A stretch of DNA of 12,371 nucleotides from JBQCHF01 sp051953655 (GCA_051953655.1 JBQCIO010000337.1:1-12371); one strand, 5' to 3'. Counted from the stretch's first letter, positions 1 to 5,915 are shown. The notes: generated by a model not told the origin, from the letters alone. A program made the numbers and translations.

Positions 1-16
1 ACTGAGCTAAGGCGGC
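1..16 (-). tRNA. 5' fragment of a second tRNA gene (probably tRNA-Thr), cut by the window edge
   Basis: Read on the minus strand, bases 16 to 1 match the first 16 bases of the tRNA-Thr at 216-292: the 7-base acceptor strand GCCGCCT and the start of the D arm. The gene would continue left beyond base 1. Its 5' flank (17-75) is almost the same as that of the complete tRNA, including a TAGACT -10 box. Only 16 bases are visible, so the anticodon is unknown; tRNA-Thr is inferred from the near-identity to its partner. Confidence 0.55.
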
Positions 17-44
17 GTGCGCCGCCACTGGCGGAGCGCGCAGG

Positions 45-50
45 AGTCTA
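45..50 (-). promoter_or_regulatory. -10 box (TAGACT) of the left, truncated tRNA
   Basis: The minus strand reads TAGACT, fitting the actinobacterial TANNNT -10 pattern, 28 bases before the tRNA 5' end. It is the mirror image of the box at 182-187 and is conserved in an arm that has accepted mismatches elsewhere. No convincing -35 box is seen. Confidence 0.5.
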
Positions 51-87
51 CCGGGTGCGGGGCCGTGCCAGCGTCCGCGGCGCCCCT

Positions 88-145
88 CCCGTGATCGTGA
101 AGGGCTGATGGCGGATCGGCGCCATCAGCGCTTCACGATCACGGG
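88..145. repeat. 26-bp stem hairpin at the centre of the divergent tRNA pair
   Basis: Bases 88-113 pair with 120-145: 15 perfect pairs (88-102 with 131-145), one G/G mismatch (103/130), then 10 perfect pairs (104-113 with 120-129), with a 6-base loop. It lies between the two tRNA promoters, so it is not in the usual place for a terminator of either gene. Its outer stem carries GTGATCG, which also occurs in the hairpin downstream of the tRNA at 318-343, suggesting a recurrent intergenic stem-loop type in this genome. Function unknown. Confidence 0.75.
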
Positions 146-181
146 GCTGGGCGGGCGACGTCGGCACGTCCCGGCACCCGG

Positions 182-187
182 TAGACT
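182..187 (+). promoter_or_regulatory. -10 box (TAGACT) of tRNA-Thr
   Basis: TAGACT fits TANNNT and lies 28 bases before the mature tRNA 5' end, predicting a 5' leader of roughly 20 nt. It is conserved in the mirror copy at 45-50. No clear -35 hexamer is visible at 16-18 bp spacing. Confidence 0.55.
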
Positions 188-215
188 CCTGCGCGCTCCG
201 CCAGTGGCGGGGCAC

Positions 216-292
216 GCCGCCTTAGCTCAGTCGGCCAGAGCGACGCACTCGTAATGCGTAGGTCGTGGGTTCGATTCCCACAGGCGGCTCCA
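216..292 (+). tRNA. tRNA-Thr (anticodon CGT)
   Basis: A complete cloverleaf can be drawn. The acceptor stem is GCCGCCT (216-222) with AGGCGGC (282-288). The D arm includes AGCTCAGTCGGCCAGAGC. The anticodon stem is ACGCA/TGCGT around the loop CTCGTAA, giving anticodon CGT, which reads the threonine codon ACG. The T stem is GTGGG/CCCAC around TTCGATT. The discriminator is T289 and the CCA end is encoded (290-292). Total length is 77 nt. A TAGACT -10 box lies upstream and a strong hairpin follows 25 bp downstream, so this is probably a single-gene transcription unit. ACG is a common threonine codon in high-GC genomes. Confidence 0.97.
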
Positions 293-317
293 CCTGCTTT
301 CCGCCCGTCCCGGCCCC

Positions 318-343
318 GAACGATCACGTGGGCGTGATCGTTC
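318..343 (+). terminator. Terminator-like hairpin after tRNA-Thr
   Basis: GAACGATCACG (318-328) pairs perfectly with CGTGATCGTTC (333-343) around the loop TGGG. It starts 25 bp after the CCA end. There is no T-tract, which is usual for actinobacterial stem-loop terminators. Beyond it, 344-486 holds no gene or clear signal that I can support. Confidence 0.65.
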
Positions 344-486
344 CATGCTCACCACCGCAGATCTGTCGCGGTAACCATGGAACTCTCGCGGGAAGCGCGC
401 CACGGCCTCCGGCTGGCAGCTGCTCGTGCCGCCGCCCCGCTGATCGGCTGGATCCCGCCCGCGACCGGCGCTCGACCGCGGAGGGC

Positions 487-774
487 TCAGGACCCCAGCA
501 GCTTCGCCTTCTGCGCCTGGAACTCCTCCTCGGTGAGGATGCCCTGGTCGCGCAGCTGCCCGAGCTTGCTGAGCTGGTCGAACACGTCGTCCGTCGACGC
601 CGCCTGCGCGGGGACGGGCGCCGGCGGTGGCGCCTGCTGCTCGTACTGCACCTGTTGCGGCTGCTCCTGCGCGGCCCAGCGGTTGGCCTGCCGGCGCGAC
701 ACCCGGTTCGACACCGCGGTGGCGGTGCCGGCGACGGCGGCGGTGCGGGCCACCCCGCGGATCAGTCCTGGCAC
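487..774 (-). CDS. Small SHOCT-domain protein
   Basis: A 95-aa protein. The N-terminal ~35 residues are small, hydrophobic and basic (start VPGLIRGVARTAAVAG), followed by a Q/P/A-rich linker. The C-terminal ~33 residues are a SHOCT domain: acidic start (DDVFDQL), then a helix-turn-helix with the typical LRDQGILTEEEFQAQKAKLL pattern. SHOCT is a short oligomerisation or interaction module, often at the C-terminus of small membrane-associated proteins. I chose the GTG at 774 because AGGAGGA lies 4 bases upstream; the frame is open further upstream but would run through the preceding gene. It lies 58 bp after the DUF6325 gene on the same strand, and this pairing is common in actinobacteria. Function unknown; an envelope or stress role is only a guess. 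Confidence 0.85.
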   Translation of the reverse strand: MPGLIRGVARTAAVAGTATAVSNRVSRRQANRWAAQEQPQQVQYEQQAPPPAPVPAQAASTDDVFDQLSKLGQLRDQGILTEEEFQAQKAKLLGS

Positions 775-832
775 GTTCTCCTCCTGGTTGGACGTCGATT
801 CGCTGCCCTCGACCGGATGTCTCGACGGCGGT

Positions 833-1318
833 TCAGGACCTCGCCGACGACGCGTCGGCGGCGTCGAGCTCGTCCAGCGCGGCGAGGATCGCCTGCACGG
901 GGATCCGCCCGTCGGCGATGAGCTGGGCACCGCTGCGCCGGGCAGCGACGGCGAACGGGGCGGCCCAGAGGTTCTCGTAGACCAGCACCCCGGCGTAGTG
1001 CCCCGGCTCGACCACCTCGCCGACGGCGGCGACGTCGTCGGCGCCCAGCAGCCCGGAGGACGCGCCGTCGAAGACGGAGGCGTCGAACCCGGTGACCGGC
1101 AGCTCGGACGGCGCCACCCTCTGCACCGCGCCGTCGGCGGACCGGTGCAGGAAGATCAGGTCGACCAGACGGATGAGCCCGCGGTCGACCAGGTCGAGCA
1201 GGTGCCCGAAGGCCTCGCCCCGGTACTGGCCCTCCGGGAACTCCAGCACCAGGTAGTCGATCGGGCCGAGCTCGTCCGCCTCGCGGGCCCCGCCCTGCCT
1301 CACGTCGATGACCGTCAT
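833..1318 (-). CDS. DUF6325 family protein
   Basis: A 161-aa soluble protein. The N-terminal region has the family pattern GPIDYLVLEFPEGQYRG (about residues 18-34), then LLDLVDRGLIRLVDLIFLHR and a C-terminal half with PGHYAGVLVYENLWAAPFA (roughly 105-125). The family matches DUF6325, related in layout to DUF1269-type proteins, which lack a known activity. The ATG at 1318 is preceded by GAGGGAGG at about 8 bp, a strong ribosome binding site. It is the first gene of a probable two-gene unit with the SHOCT protein. No catalytic motif or membrane segment is visible. The repeated (F/Y)xGE and LVDRG motifs suggest a structural or regulatory fold, but I cannot assign a role. Confidence 0.85.
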   Translation of the reverse strand: MTVIDVRQGGAREADELGPIDYLVLEFPEGQYRGEAFGHLLDLVDRGLIRLVDLIFLHRSADGAVQRVAPSELPVTGFDASVFDGASSGLLGADDVAAVGEVVEPGHYAGVLVYENLWAAPFAVAARRSGAQLIADGRIPVQAILAALDELDAADASSARS

Positions 1319-1409
1319 GCCGCGGGCCTCCCTCTCGCCTCGCCCGGCGCTCGCTCACCCGGACCTGCGGCTCACTGTCCGTGCGCGCGCCGGGCGCGGC
1401 ATCATCCGG

Positions 1410-2141
1410 TCAGGGTGAGGGGTGGGCCCCCCGGCGCAGCACGAACTCGTTCCCGTCGGGGTCGGCCAGCAGTGCCTCGACCCCACCGGCGTCGAGCCGG
1501 GCCGCCCCCAGCGCGACCAGCCGCTCGACCTGCGCGGACAGGTCCGCGGCCGGGAGGGTGAGCTCGAACCGCTGCCGGTTCGGCCCCTGCTTGACCGCCA
1601 CCGGCGGTCCGCCCCAGGCCACCTTCGTGCCGCCGTCGGGGGACTGGACCGCGGTCTCCCCGTCCTGGTCCCACACCAGCGGCCAGTCCAGCGCCGCGCT
1701 CCAGAACAGGCCGACCTCGCGGGTGCCGTCGCAGGCGACCTCGGCCAGCGGCCCGCAGCCGGCCAGGTAGCTGTTGTGCGGCTCGATGACGCACAGGGCG
1801 TTGCCCTCGGGGTCGGCGAGGACCACGTGCCCTTCCTCCGGGCGCTGCCCGACGTCCAGATGGCTCCCGCCCAGGCGGAGCGCCCGCTCCACCGTCTCCT
1901 GCTGGTCCTCGTGGCTCTCGCTGGTGAGGTGCAGGTGCAGGGGACGGCCCGGACCCGCGTCCGCCGACCGGCTCGGGACGAAGCGCAGCCCGACCTGGGT
2001 GCGGTTCCCCGGGAGGAGGGCGGTGCCGGCGTCGTCGACGACGTCCCGGTCGAGCAGGCCGGCCCAGAACCGTGCCGGCGTGAACGGGTCGTGCGCGTCG
2101 AAGGCCACGGTCAGCAGTGTCGGCCGGGATGGGGAGGACAT
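1410..2141 (-). CDS. VOC family protein with two glyoxalase-like domains
   Basis: A 243-aa soluble protein made of two similar halves. Each half ends in the glyoxalase/bleomycin-resistance pattern: LADPEGNALCVIE near residue 115 and LADPDGNEFVLRR near residue 230. The layout fits the Glyoxalase_6 branch of the vicinal oxygen chelate superfamily, common in actinobacteria and mostly of unknown substrate. Family members bind a metal through His/Glu residues; LHLHL and the terminal Glu in CVIE are candidates in the first half, while the second half has FVLRR and lacks that Glu, so only one half may be active. The ATG at 2141 has no ribosome binding site but sits 6 bases after TACGGT, so the transcript is probably leaderless. 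An upstream in-frame ATG at 2228 is rejected because it would cross the divergent promoter. Confidence 0.88.
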   Translation of the reverse strand: MSSPSRPTLLTVAFDAHDPFTPARFWAGLLDRDVVDDAGTALLPGNRTQVGLRFVPSRSADAGPGRPLHLHLTSESHEDQQETVERALRLGGSHLDVGQRPEEGHVVLADPEGNALCVIEPHNSYLAGCGPLAEVACDGTREVGLFWSAALDWPLVWDQDGETAVQSPDGGTKVAWGGPPVAVKQGPNRQRFELTLPAADLSAQVERLVALGAARLDAGGVEALLADPDGNEFVLRRGAHPSP

Positions 2142-2147
2142 CGAGGC

Positions 2148-2176
2148 ACCGTAGGTTCCTGGCCGCAGGACGACAA
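2148..2176 (-). promoter_or_regulatory. Promoter of the VOC gene, leaderless type
   Basis: On the minus strand: TTGTCG (2176-2171), a 17-bp spacer, TACGGT (2153-2148), 6 bases, then ATG at 2141. The -35 is close to TTGACA and the -10 fits TANNNT. The start codon lies where transcription should begin and no Shine-Dalgarno sequence is present, so a leaderless mRNA is likely. Confidence 0.6.
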
Positions 2177-2203
2177 CGAGTTTCGCGCCGCGCCGAGCCA
2201 GGG

Positions 2204-2209
2204 CAGGGT
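2204..2209 (+). promoter_or_regulatory. Possible -10 box (CAGGGT) or AGGG ribosome site before tspO
   Basis: CAGGGT lies 6 bases before the tspO ATG (2216). It differs from TANNNT only at the first base, so it could be the -10 of a leaderless promoter. The AGGG inside it is also a possible weak Shine-Dalgarno with 7-base spacing. The sequence alone does not decide between them. The same 16-base block occurs at the start of the gene at 6040. Confidence 0.4.
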
Positions 2210-2215
2210 TCTGGC

Positions 2216-2677
2216 ATGCGCACAGCACAGGGGGTCGCGTTCGCGGCAGGCCTGCCGGCCGCCGCAGCGCTGGTCGGAGGCGTCGCCTCGCGGGACGCTG
2301 CGGAGCGGTACCCGCGGCTGGACAAGCCGTCCTGGGCGCCGCCGGCGGGCGTCTTCGGGCCGGTGTGGACCGCGCTCTACACCGGCATCGGGGTGGCCGG
2401 CTGGCGGCTGTGGCGCCGCGGCGCGGGGCGTCGGGTCCTCGCCCTGCACGCCACCCAGCTGGCCCTCAACGCGGCCTGGCCGGCCACCTTCTTCGCCGCC
2501 CGCAACCGGCCGCTCGCGGTGGCCGTCAACACCGCCCTCGACGTCGCCATCGCCGCCGAGATCGCCGCGGTCGCCAAGCAGGACCGCACCAGCGCAGCGC
2601 TGCTCGCGCCCTACCTGGCCTGGAGCCTGTTCGCCACGGCGCTGTCCGCGGCGGTGGACCCGCGGTCCGCACGCTGA
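2216..2677 (+). CDS. tspO: TspO/MBR family membrane protein
   Basis: A 153-aa integral membrane protein with about five hydrophobic segments, the normal size for TspO/MBR (translocator protein, peripheral benzodiazepine receptor homologue). The diagnostic loop KPSWAPPAGVFGPVW is at residues 37-51. It is followed by the second helix with WTALYTGIGVAGW, a helix with LNAAWPATFFAARN (about 83-97), and the last helix PYLAWSLFATALSAAV (132-147). The usual Asn of ATALN is Ser here. Bacterial TspO proteins bind tetrapyrroles and are tied to porphyrin handling and oxidative stress; the exact role here is unknown. The ATG at 2216 was chosen because the frame upstream overlaps the divergent VOC promoter. 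It is divergently transcribed from the VOC gene across 74 bp. Confidence 0.92.
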   Translation: MRTAQGVAFAAGLPAAAALVGGVASRDAAERYPRLDKPSWAPPAGVFGPVWTALYTGIGVAGWRLWRRGAGRRVLALHATQLALNAAWPATFFAARNRPLAVAVNTALDVAIAAEIAAVAKQDRTSAALLAPYLAWSLFATALSAAVDPRSAR

Positions 2678-2708
2678 GCACGGCTGCGGCCCGCCGCCGG
2701 TCGCTGGC

Positions 2709-2714
2709 TAGCCT
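2709..2714 (+). promoter_or_regulatory. -10 box (TAGCCT) of the fluoride-channel operon
   Basis: TAGCCT fits TANNNT and stands exactly 6 bases before the GTG at 2721, so the transcript probably begins at or next to that GTG. No good -35 is visible. I looked for a crcB-type fluoride riboswitch in 2678-2720 and did not find one; if the RNA starts near 2721 there is also no room for one. Confidence 0.5.
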
Positions 2715-2720
2715 GGGAGG

Positions 2721-3257
2721 GTGCCGCAGCCAGGAGCCCACTCCCCGCAGGGGACCGGACCGACCGTGCCTGCCGACGAGCACAGCGATCTCCCGCTGGA
2801 CCCGGACGTCGAGCGCGAGCCGACCGCCTTCGGCACCGCCCCGCGCTCCCGCTGGCCGCGCATCGACCTCCGGCTGGTGGCGGCCGTCGCCGTCGGCGGG
2901 TTCGTCGGGGGGCTGGTGCGCTACGCCGTGGGCGAGGCCTGGCCGACGCCGAGCGGCACGTTCCCCTGGGCCACCTTCGCGGTGAACACCGCCGGCGCGT
3001 TCGTGCTCGCCCTGCTCGTCGTGCTGGTGCTCGAGGTGCTCCCGCCCACCCGCTACGTCCGCGCCCTGGTCGGCACCGGCTTCTGCGGCGCGCTCACCAC
3101 GTTCAGCTCGGTGGCCACCGGCGTCGACCAGCTGGTGGCCCACGGCCACACCGCGGTCGCGGCCGGCTACGTCGTGGCCAGCCTGGCGGCCGGGCTGGCC
3201 GCCGGGCTGCTCGGTCTCGGGCTGGGCCGGGGGCTGGCCCGGGCGAGGAGGCGGTAG
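2721..3257 (+). CDS. crcB: Fluoride ion channel CrcB/FluC, first subunit
   Basis: A 178-aa four-helix membrane protein exporting fluoride by passive channel activity. A polar N-terminal tail of about 50 residues precedes the family core. Family marks: VGGFVGGLVRYAVG (first helix, with the conserved Arg), FPWATFAVNTAGAFVLALL (second helix, with the conserved pore-lining Asn), and GTGFCGALTTFSSVATG (broken third helix holding the Na+ site and the Phe box). The Phe box has its first Phe (TTFSS) but Val at the second position. The GTG at 2721 fits a leaderless start after TAGCCT. A GTG at 2766 with AGGGGA 11 bases upstream is the alternative and would give 163 aa with a more usual tail. First gene of a three-gene operon. 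Confidence 0.93.
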   Translation: MPQPGAHSPQGTGPTVPADEHSDLPLDPDVEREPTAFGTAPRSRWPRIDLRLVAAVAVGGFVGGLVRYAVGEAWPTPSGTFPWATFAVNTAGAFVLALLVVLVLEVLPPTRYVRALVGTGFCGALTTFSSVATGVDQLVAHGHTAVAAGYVVASLAAGLAAGLLGLGLGRGLARARRR

Positions 3258-3259
3258 GG

Positions 3260-3622
3260 GTGCGTCAGCAGGGATCGGCCAAGCGGCTCACCGTGTTCGT
3301 CGGCGAGTCCGACCAGCACCACCACCACCCGCTCTACGCCGAGATCGTGCACCGCGCCCGGGCGGCGGGCCTCGCCGGCGCCACCGTGCTGCGCGGCATC
3401 GAGGGGTTCGGCGCCTCCCAGCAGGTGCACACCGCCCGGCTGCTCTCGCTGTCCGAGGACCTGCCGGTGGTGGTCGTCATCGTGGACGAGGCCGAGCGGA
3501 TCGAGCGCTTCCTGCTCGAGCTGGACGAGCTGGTGACCGAGGGCCTCGTGGTCGTCGACGACGTCGAGGTGGTCCGCTACGTCGGCCGCGGAGGCGACGG
3601 GAAGACCGGCGGTGCCTCATGA
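3260..3622 (+). CDS. DUF190 domain protein (PII-like fold) between two CrcB genes
   Basis: A 120-aa soluble protein. The DUF190 signature runs from about residue 9: RLTVFVGESDQHHHHPLYAE, then ARAAGLAGATVLRGIEGFGAS (about 33-53), then LSLSEDLPVVVVIVDEAERIERFL (about 61-84). DUF190 proteins have a ferredoxin-like fold close to PII signalling proteins and are often found with crcB genes, which suggests they sense a ligand and modulate the channel; no activity is established. A run of four His (20-23) is part of the conserved N-terminal stretch. The GTG at 3260 begins 2 bp after the crcB stop and has GAGGAGG about 9 bases upstream. Its stop overlaps the next gene's start (ATGA), so the three genes are translationally coupled. 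Confidence 0.92.
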   Translation: MRQQGSAKRLTVFVGESDQHHHHPLYAEIVHRARAAGLAGATVLRGIEGFGASQQVHTARLLSLSEDLPVVVVIVDEAERIERFLLELDELVTEGLVVVDDVEVVRYVGRGGDGKTGGAS

Positions 3623-3987
3623 TCCTCGCGGTGGGAGTCGGGCTGGCCGCCGCGCTCGGGGCGGTCTGCCGCTACCTGCTGGACCAGGTGGTGCAGCACC
3701 AGCACGACCAGGAGTTCCCCTGGGGCACCTTCGTCATCAACGTGACCGGCTCGCTGCTGCTGGGGCTGCTCACCGGTCTCGCCCTGCACCACGGGCTGCC
3801 GGCCGTCCCCACCACCGTGGTCGGCGTCGGCTTCGCCGGCGGCTACACCACCTGGTCCACCTACGTGTGGGAGTCGCTCGCGCTGGCCGAGTCCGGGTCG
3901 GTGCGGCTGGCCGCCACCAACCTGCTGGGCAGCCTCGCCGCCGGCCTCCTGGCCGCCGGCGCCGGGTTCGGGCTGGCCCTGCTCTGA
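3619..3987 (+). CDS. crcB: Fluoride ion channel CrcB/FluC, second subunit
   Basis: A 122-aa four-helix membrane protein, the standard FluC length, without the N-terminal tail of its partner. Marks are LGAVCRYLLDQ (helix 1, conserved Arg), FPWGTFVINVTGSLLLGLL (helix 2, conserved Asn) and VGVGFAGGYTTWSTYVWES (broken helix 3). Both Phe-box positions differ from the usual TTFSTF: they are Trp and Tyr. Its ATG overlaps the DUF190 stop by 4 nt (ATGA). Adjacent crcB pairs in Gram-positive bacteria are thought to form heterodimeric channels in which one of the two pores is altered, and the divergent motifs of this pair fit that. The gene is convergent to the response regulator with only 16 bp between stops and no obvious terminator. 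Confidence 0.93.
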   Translation: MILAVGVGLAAALGAVCRYLLDQVVQHQHDQEFPWGTFVINVTGSLLLGLLTGLALHHGLPAVPTTVVGVGFAGGYTTWSTYVWESLALAESGSVRLAATNLLGSLAAGLLAAGAGFGLALL

Positions 3988-4003
3988 CCTCGAGGGCCGG
4001 TCC

Positions 4004-4690
4004 CTACGCCGGCGGCCCGTCCTGCTGCCCGGGCCGGAGGTAGCCGGTCTCGTAGGCCAGCACCACCGCGTGCACCCGGTCGCGCAGGTCCAGCTTGGTG
4101 AGGATCCGGGCCACATGCGTCTTCACGGTGGCCTCCCCGAGGAAGAGCTCTGCCGCGATCTCGGCGTTGGACCGGCCCCGGGCCAGCAGCGCGAAGACGT
4201 CGAGCTCGCGCTCGCTGAGCGGGGCGAGGGCCGCGGGCACACCGCTGCCCGGCGCCGGGGCTGTCACGAACCGCTCCACCAGCCGCCGGGTCAGGGCGGG
4301 CGCGAGCACGGCCTCGCCGCGCGCCACCATCCGGACGGCGGCCACCAGCTGTTCGCGCGGCACGTCCTTGAGCAGGAAGCCGCTCGCCCCGGCCGCCATG
4401 GCGGCGTAGACCAGCTCGTCCAGGTCGAACGTCGTCAGCATCAGCACCCGGCTCGGCGAGCCGGCGGCCACCAGCCGGCGGGTCGCCTCGATGCCGTCCA
4501 TCCGCGGCATCCGAACGTCCATCAGGACGACGTCGGGCCGGTGCTCGGCGGTGAGCCGCAGGCACTCGTTCCCGTCGCCGGCCTCGCCGACGACCTCGAT
4601 GTCGCCCTCGAGCCCGAGGATGAGCCGGAAGCCCGCGCGGACCAGCTCCTGGTCGTCGCACAGGAGCACGGTGAGGGGTGGGGTGGTCAG
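4004..4690 (-). CDS. NarL/FixJ-family response regulator (DesR-like)
   Basis: A 228-aa two-component regulator. Receiver domain (about 6-125): acidic pair D12/D13, phospho-acceptor D58 (LMDVRMP), switch Thr86 (LMLTTF) and Lys108 (FLLKD). After a linker, a LuxR-type helix-turn-helix (about 150-210) with LSERELDVFALLARGRSNAEIA and VKTHVARILTKL binds DNA. The partner kinase lies directly upstream. The start is unusual: no ATG, GTG or TTG exists at the expected place. CTG at 4690 overlaps the kinase stop as CTGA, has GGGAG 7 bases upstream, and keeps the complete first strand (LTVLLCDD). The nearest conventional start, GTG at 4669, has no ribosome site and clips that strand, giving 221 aa. Target genes are not evident from the window. 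Confidence 0.92.
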   Translation of the reverse strand: MTTPPLTVLLCDDQELVRAGFRLILGLEGDIEVVGEAGDGNECLRLTAEHRPDVVLMDVRMPRMDGIEATRRLVAAGSPSRVLMLTTFDLDELVYAAMAAGASGFLLKDVPREQLVAAVRMVARGEAVLAPALTRRLVERFVTAPAPGSGVPAALAPLSERELDVFALLARGRSNAEIAAELFLGEATVKTHVARILTKLDLRDRVHAVVLAYETGYLRPGQQDGPPA

Positions 4691-5907
4691 AGGGAGGCTC
4701 CCGACGTCGAGGTGGTGGTCGTCGAGCGCGGGGTCCGGTGGAGCGCCGAGCGGTTCGCTGCGGTGAGGGGGAGCCGCGCGACCAGGCCGAACCCGCCGGC
4801 CGGGGTGGGGCCGGCGTCCAGGGTGCCGCCGGCGGCCTGAACCCGCTCGCGGGTGCCGACCAGCCCGTGCCCCGTGGAGAGCCTCTGCGAGAGCTCGCCC
4901 GCCTGCCGCGGCATCGCCGGGGCGTCGTTGTGCACCTCCACCCGCAGCTCGTCGGCGTCGGCGACGACCAGCAGCCGGGTGGGCACGTCGCCGGCGTGCT
5001 TGCGCACGTTGGTCAGCCCCTCCTGCGCGATCCGGTACGCGGCCAGCTCCAGCCCCGCGGACAGGTCCGTCCCGGCGCGGACGTCGGCCTGCACCGGCAG
5101 GCCCGACTCGCGCATCCGGTCCACCAGCTGGGGCAGGTCCTCGATCCCGCGCGAGGGCGCGAGCTCCTCGGCCCGGTCGAGGTCGGCGTCCGCGCGCAGC
5201 ACGTGCAGCAGCTGGCGCATGTCCACCAGCGCGTCCCGGGCGCTGTCGCGGATGGCCCGCATGGGCGCGGCGGCCAGGCCGGGGTCGCGGGCGAGCGCCG
5301 CCTCGGCCGCGTCGGCCTGCACCGCGATGACGCTCAGGCTGTGCGCGACGACGTCGTGCAGGTCGCGGGCGATGCGGGTTCGCTCCTCCGCCACCGCGAT
5401 GCGGGCCAGGTCGTGCCGGTGCTGCTCGGCGTGCACCGCCTGTCGTCGCCAGGACCGCGTCCCGCGGCCGAACAGCCAGACCCCGCCGAAGACGAGCGCG
5501 TCGAAGGGGTAGTCGGTCGTCCCGTCGAGCCACTCGCACAGGAACTGGCCGGCCAGCACCAGGCCGAGGCCGAGCAGGGCCCACCCCTCGTCCCGCTCGG
5601 CCGCCACGGTGCAGGCGACGACGAGGAACGCCACCAGGGACCAGAGGGTGCGCGAGGAGCTGCCCGTGCCCAGCGCCTGGACCACGGCGAGGACCGCCAC
5701 GACCGCGGTGACGGCGACCGGGAACCTGCTGCGCACGGCGAGCACCGCGGTGCTGACCAGTGCGATCGGCAGCGTGAGGGCCAGCGGCCGCTCCTGCACC
5801 TGCCCGCTGAGCAGGCCCCCCGCGGCCAGCACGGCCAGGGCGGCCGCCAGCGCGACGTCGGCGAGCGGCAGCCGGCCGAGCGTGCGCGGCAGCAGCAGGC
5901 GGGTCAT
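4687..5907 (-). CDS. Sensor histidine kinase, DesK/NarX (HisKA_3) type
   Basis: A 406-aa membrane kinase. Residues 1-150 contain about five or six hydrophobic segments with only short loops, so the signal is probably sensed in or at the membrane. A dimerisation/phospho-acceptor helix follows, with EERTRIARDLHDVVAHSLSV and His184 as the phosphorylated residue. The ATPase domain has its N-box at QEGLTNVRKHA (Asn300) and a G-box TGHGLVGTRERV (345-356). After the domain comes a 20-residue Ser/Thr-rich tail, where the end overlaps the regulator's start. The ATG at 5907 has no ribosome site but lies 8 bases after TAGCAT, so a leaderless transcript is likely. It is the first gene of a kinase-regulator operon, divergent from the membrane protein at 6040. 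Ligand unknown. Confidence 0.93.
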   Translation of the reverse strand: MTRLLLPRTLGRLPLADVALAAALAVLAAGGLLSGQVQERPLALTLPIALVSTAVLAVRSRFPVAVTAVVAVLAVVQALGTGSSSRTLWSLVAFLVVACTVAAERDEGWALLGLGLVLAGQFLCEWLDGTTDYPFDALVFGGVWLFGRGTRSWRRQAVHAEQHRHDLARIAVAEERTRIARDLHDVVAHSLSVIAVQADAAEAALARDPGLAAAPMRAIRDSARDALVDMRQLLHVLRADADLDRAEELAPSRGIEDLPQLVDRMRESGLPVQADVRAGTDLSAGLELAAYRIAQEGLTNVRKHAGDVPTRLLVVADADELRVEVHNDAPAMPRQAGELSQRLSTGHGLVGTRERVQAAGGTLDAGPTPAGGFGLVARLPLTAANRSALHRTPRSTTTTSTSGASL

Positions 5908-5915
5908 GGCCGCCG

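Larger units (their letters stand above)
1..231. repeat. Large imperfect inverted repeat: divergent duplicate of a tRNA 5' end plus promoter
   Basis: Bases 1-75 are the reverse complement of 157-231 with 5 mismatches (positions 21, 59, 63, 70 and 71 of the left arm), so about 70 of 75 pairs match. The arms cover the tRNA 5' end, the promoter and about 25 further bases. Between the arms lies a separate strong hairpin (88-145). The whole block is close to one palindrome centred near base 116. The scattered mismatches argue against a simple read-through or amplification chimera, which would give identical arms, but the position at a contig edge keeps that possibility open. Confidence 0.9.

Noticed and set aside
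139..327. A 62-codon minus-strand open frame containing ACGNRTHDLRITSASLW
   Set aside because: It is the antisense translation of the tRNA-Thr gene, a well-known type of false protein prediction.
377..1561. A 394-codon plus-strand open frame
   Set aside because: It runs antisense to the SHOCT and DUF6325 genes, has a low-complexity Arg/Pro/Gly composition, and arises from high GC content.
1422..2711. A 429-codon plus-strand open frame
   Set aside because: It is antisense to the VOC gene and out of frame over tspO, which both have clear family motifs; no ribosome site.
2678..2720. Possible fluoride riboswitch before crcB
   Set aside because: No crcB-motif pseudoknot elements are visible and the candidate -10 box leaves no room for a leader RNA.
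3988..4003. Possible terminator between the second crcB and the response regulator
   Set aside because: The 16-bp gap holds only a short CTCGAG palindrome; no stem long enough for a terminator.
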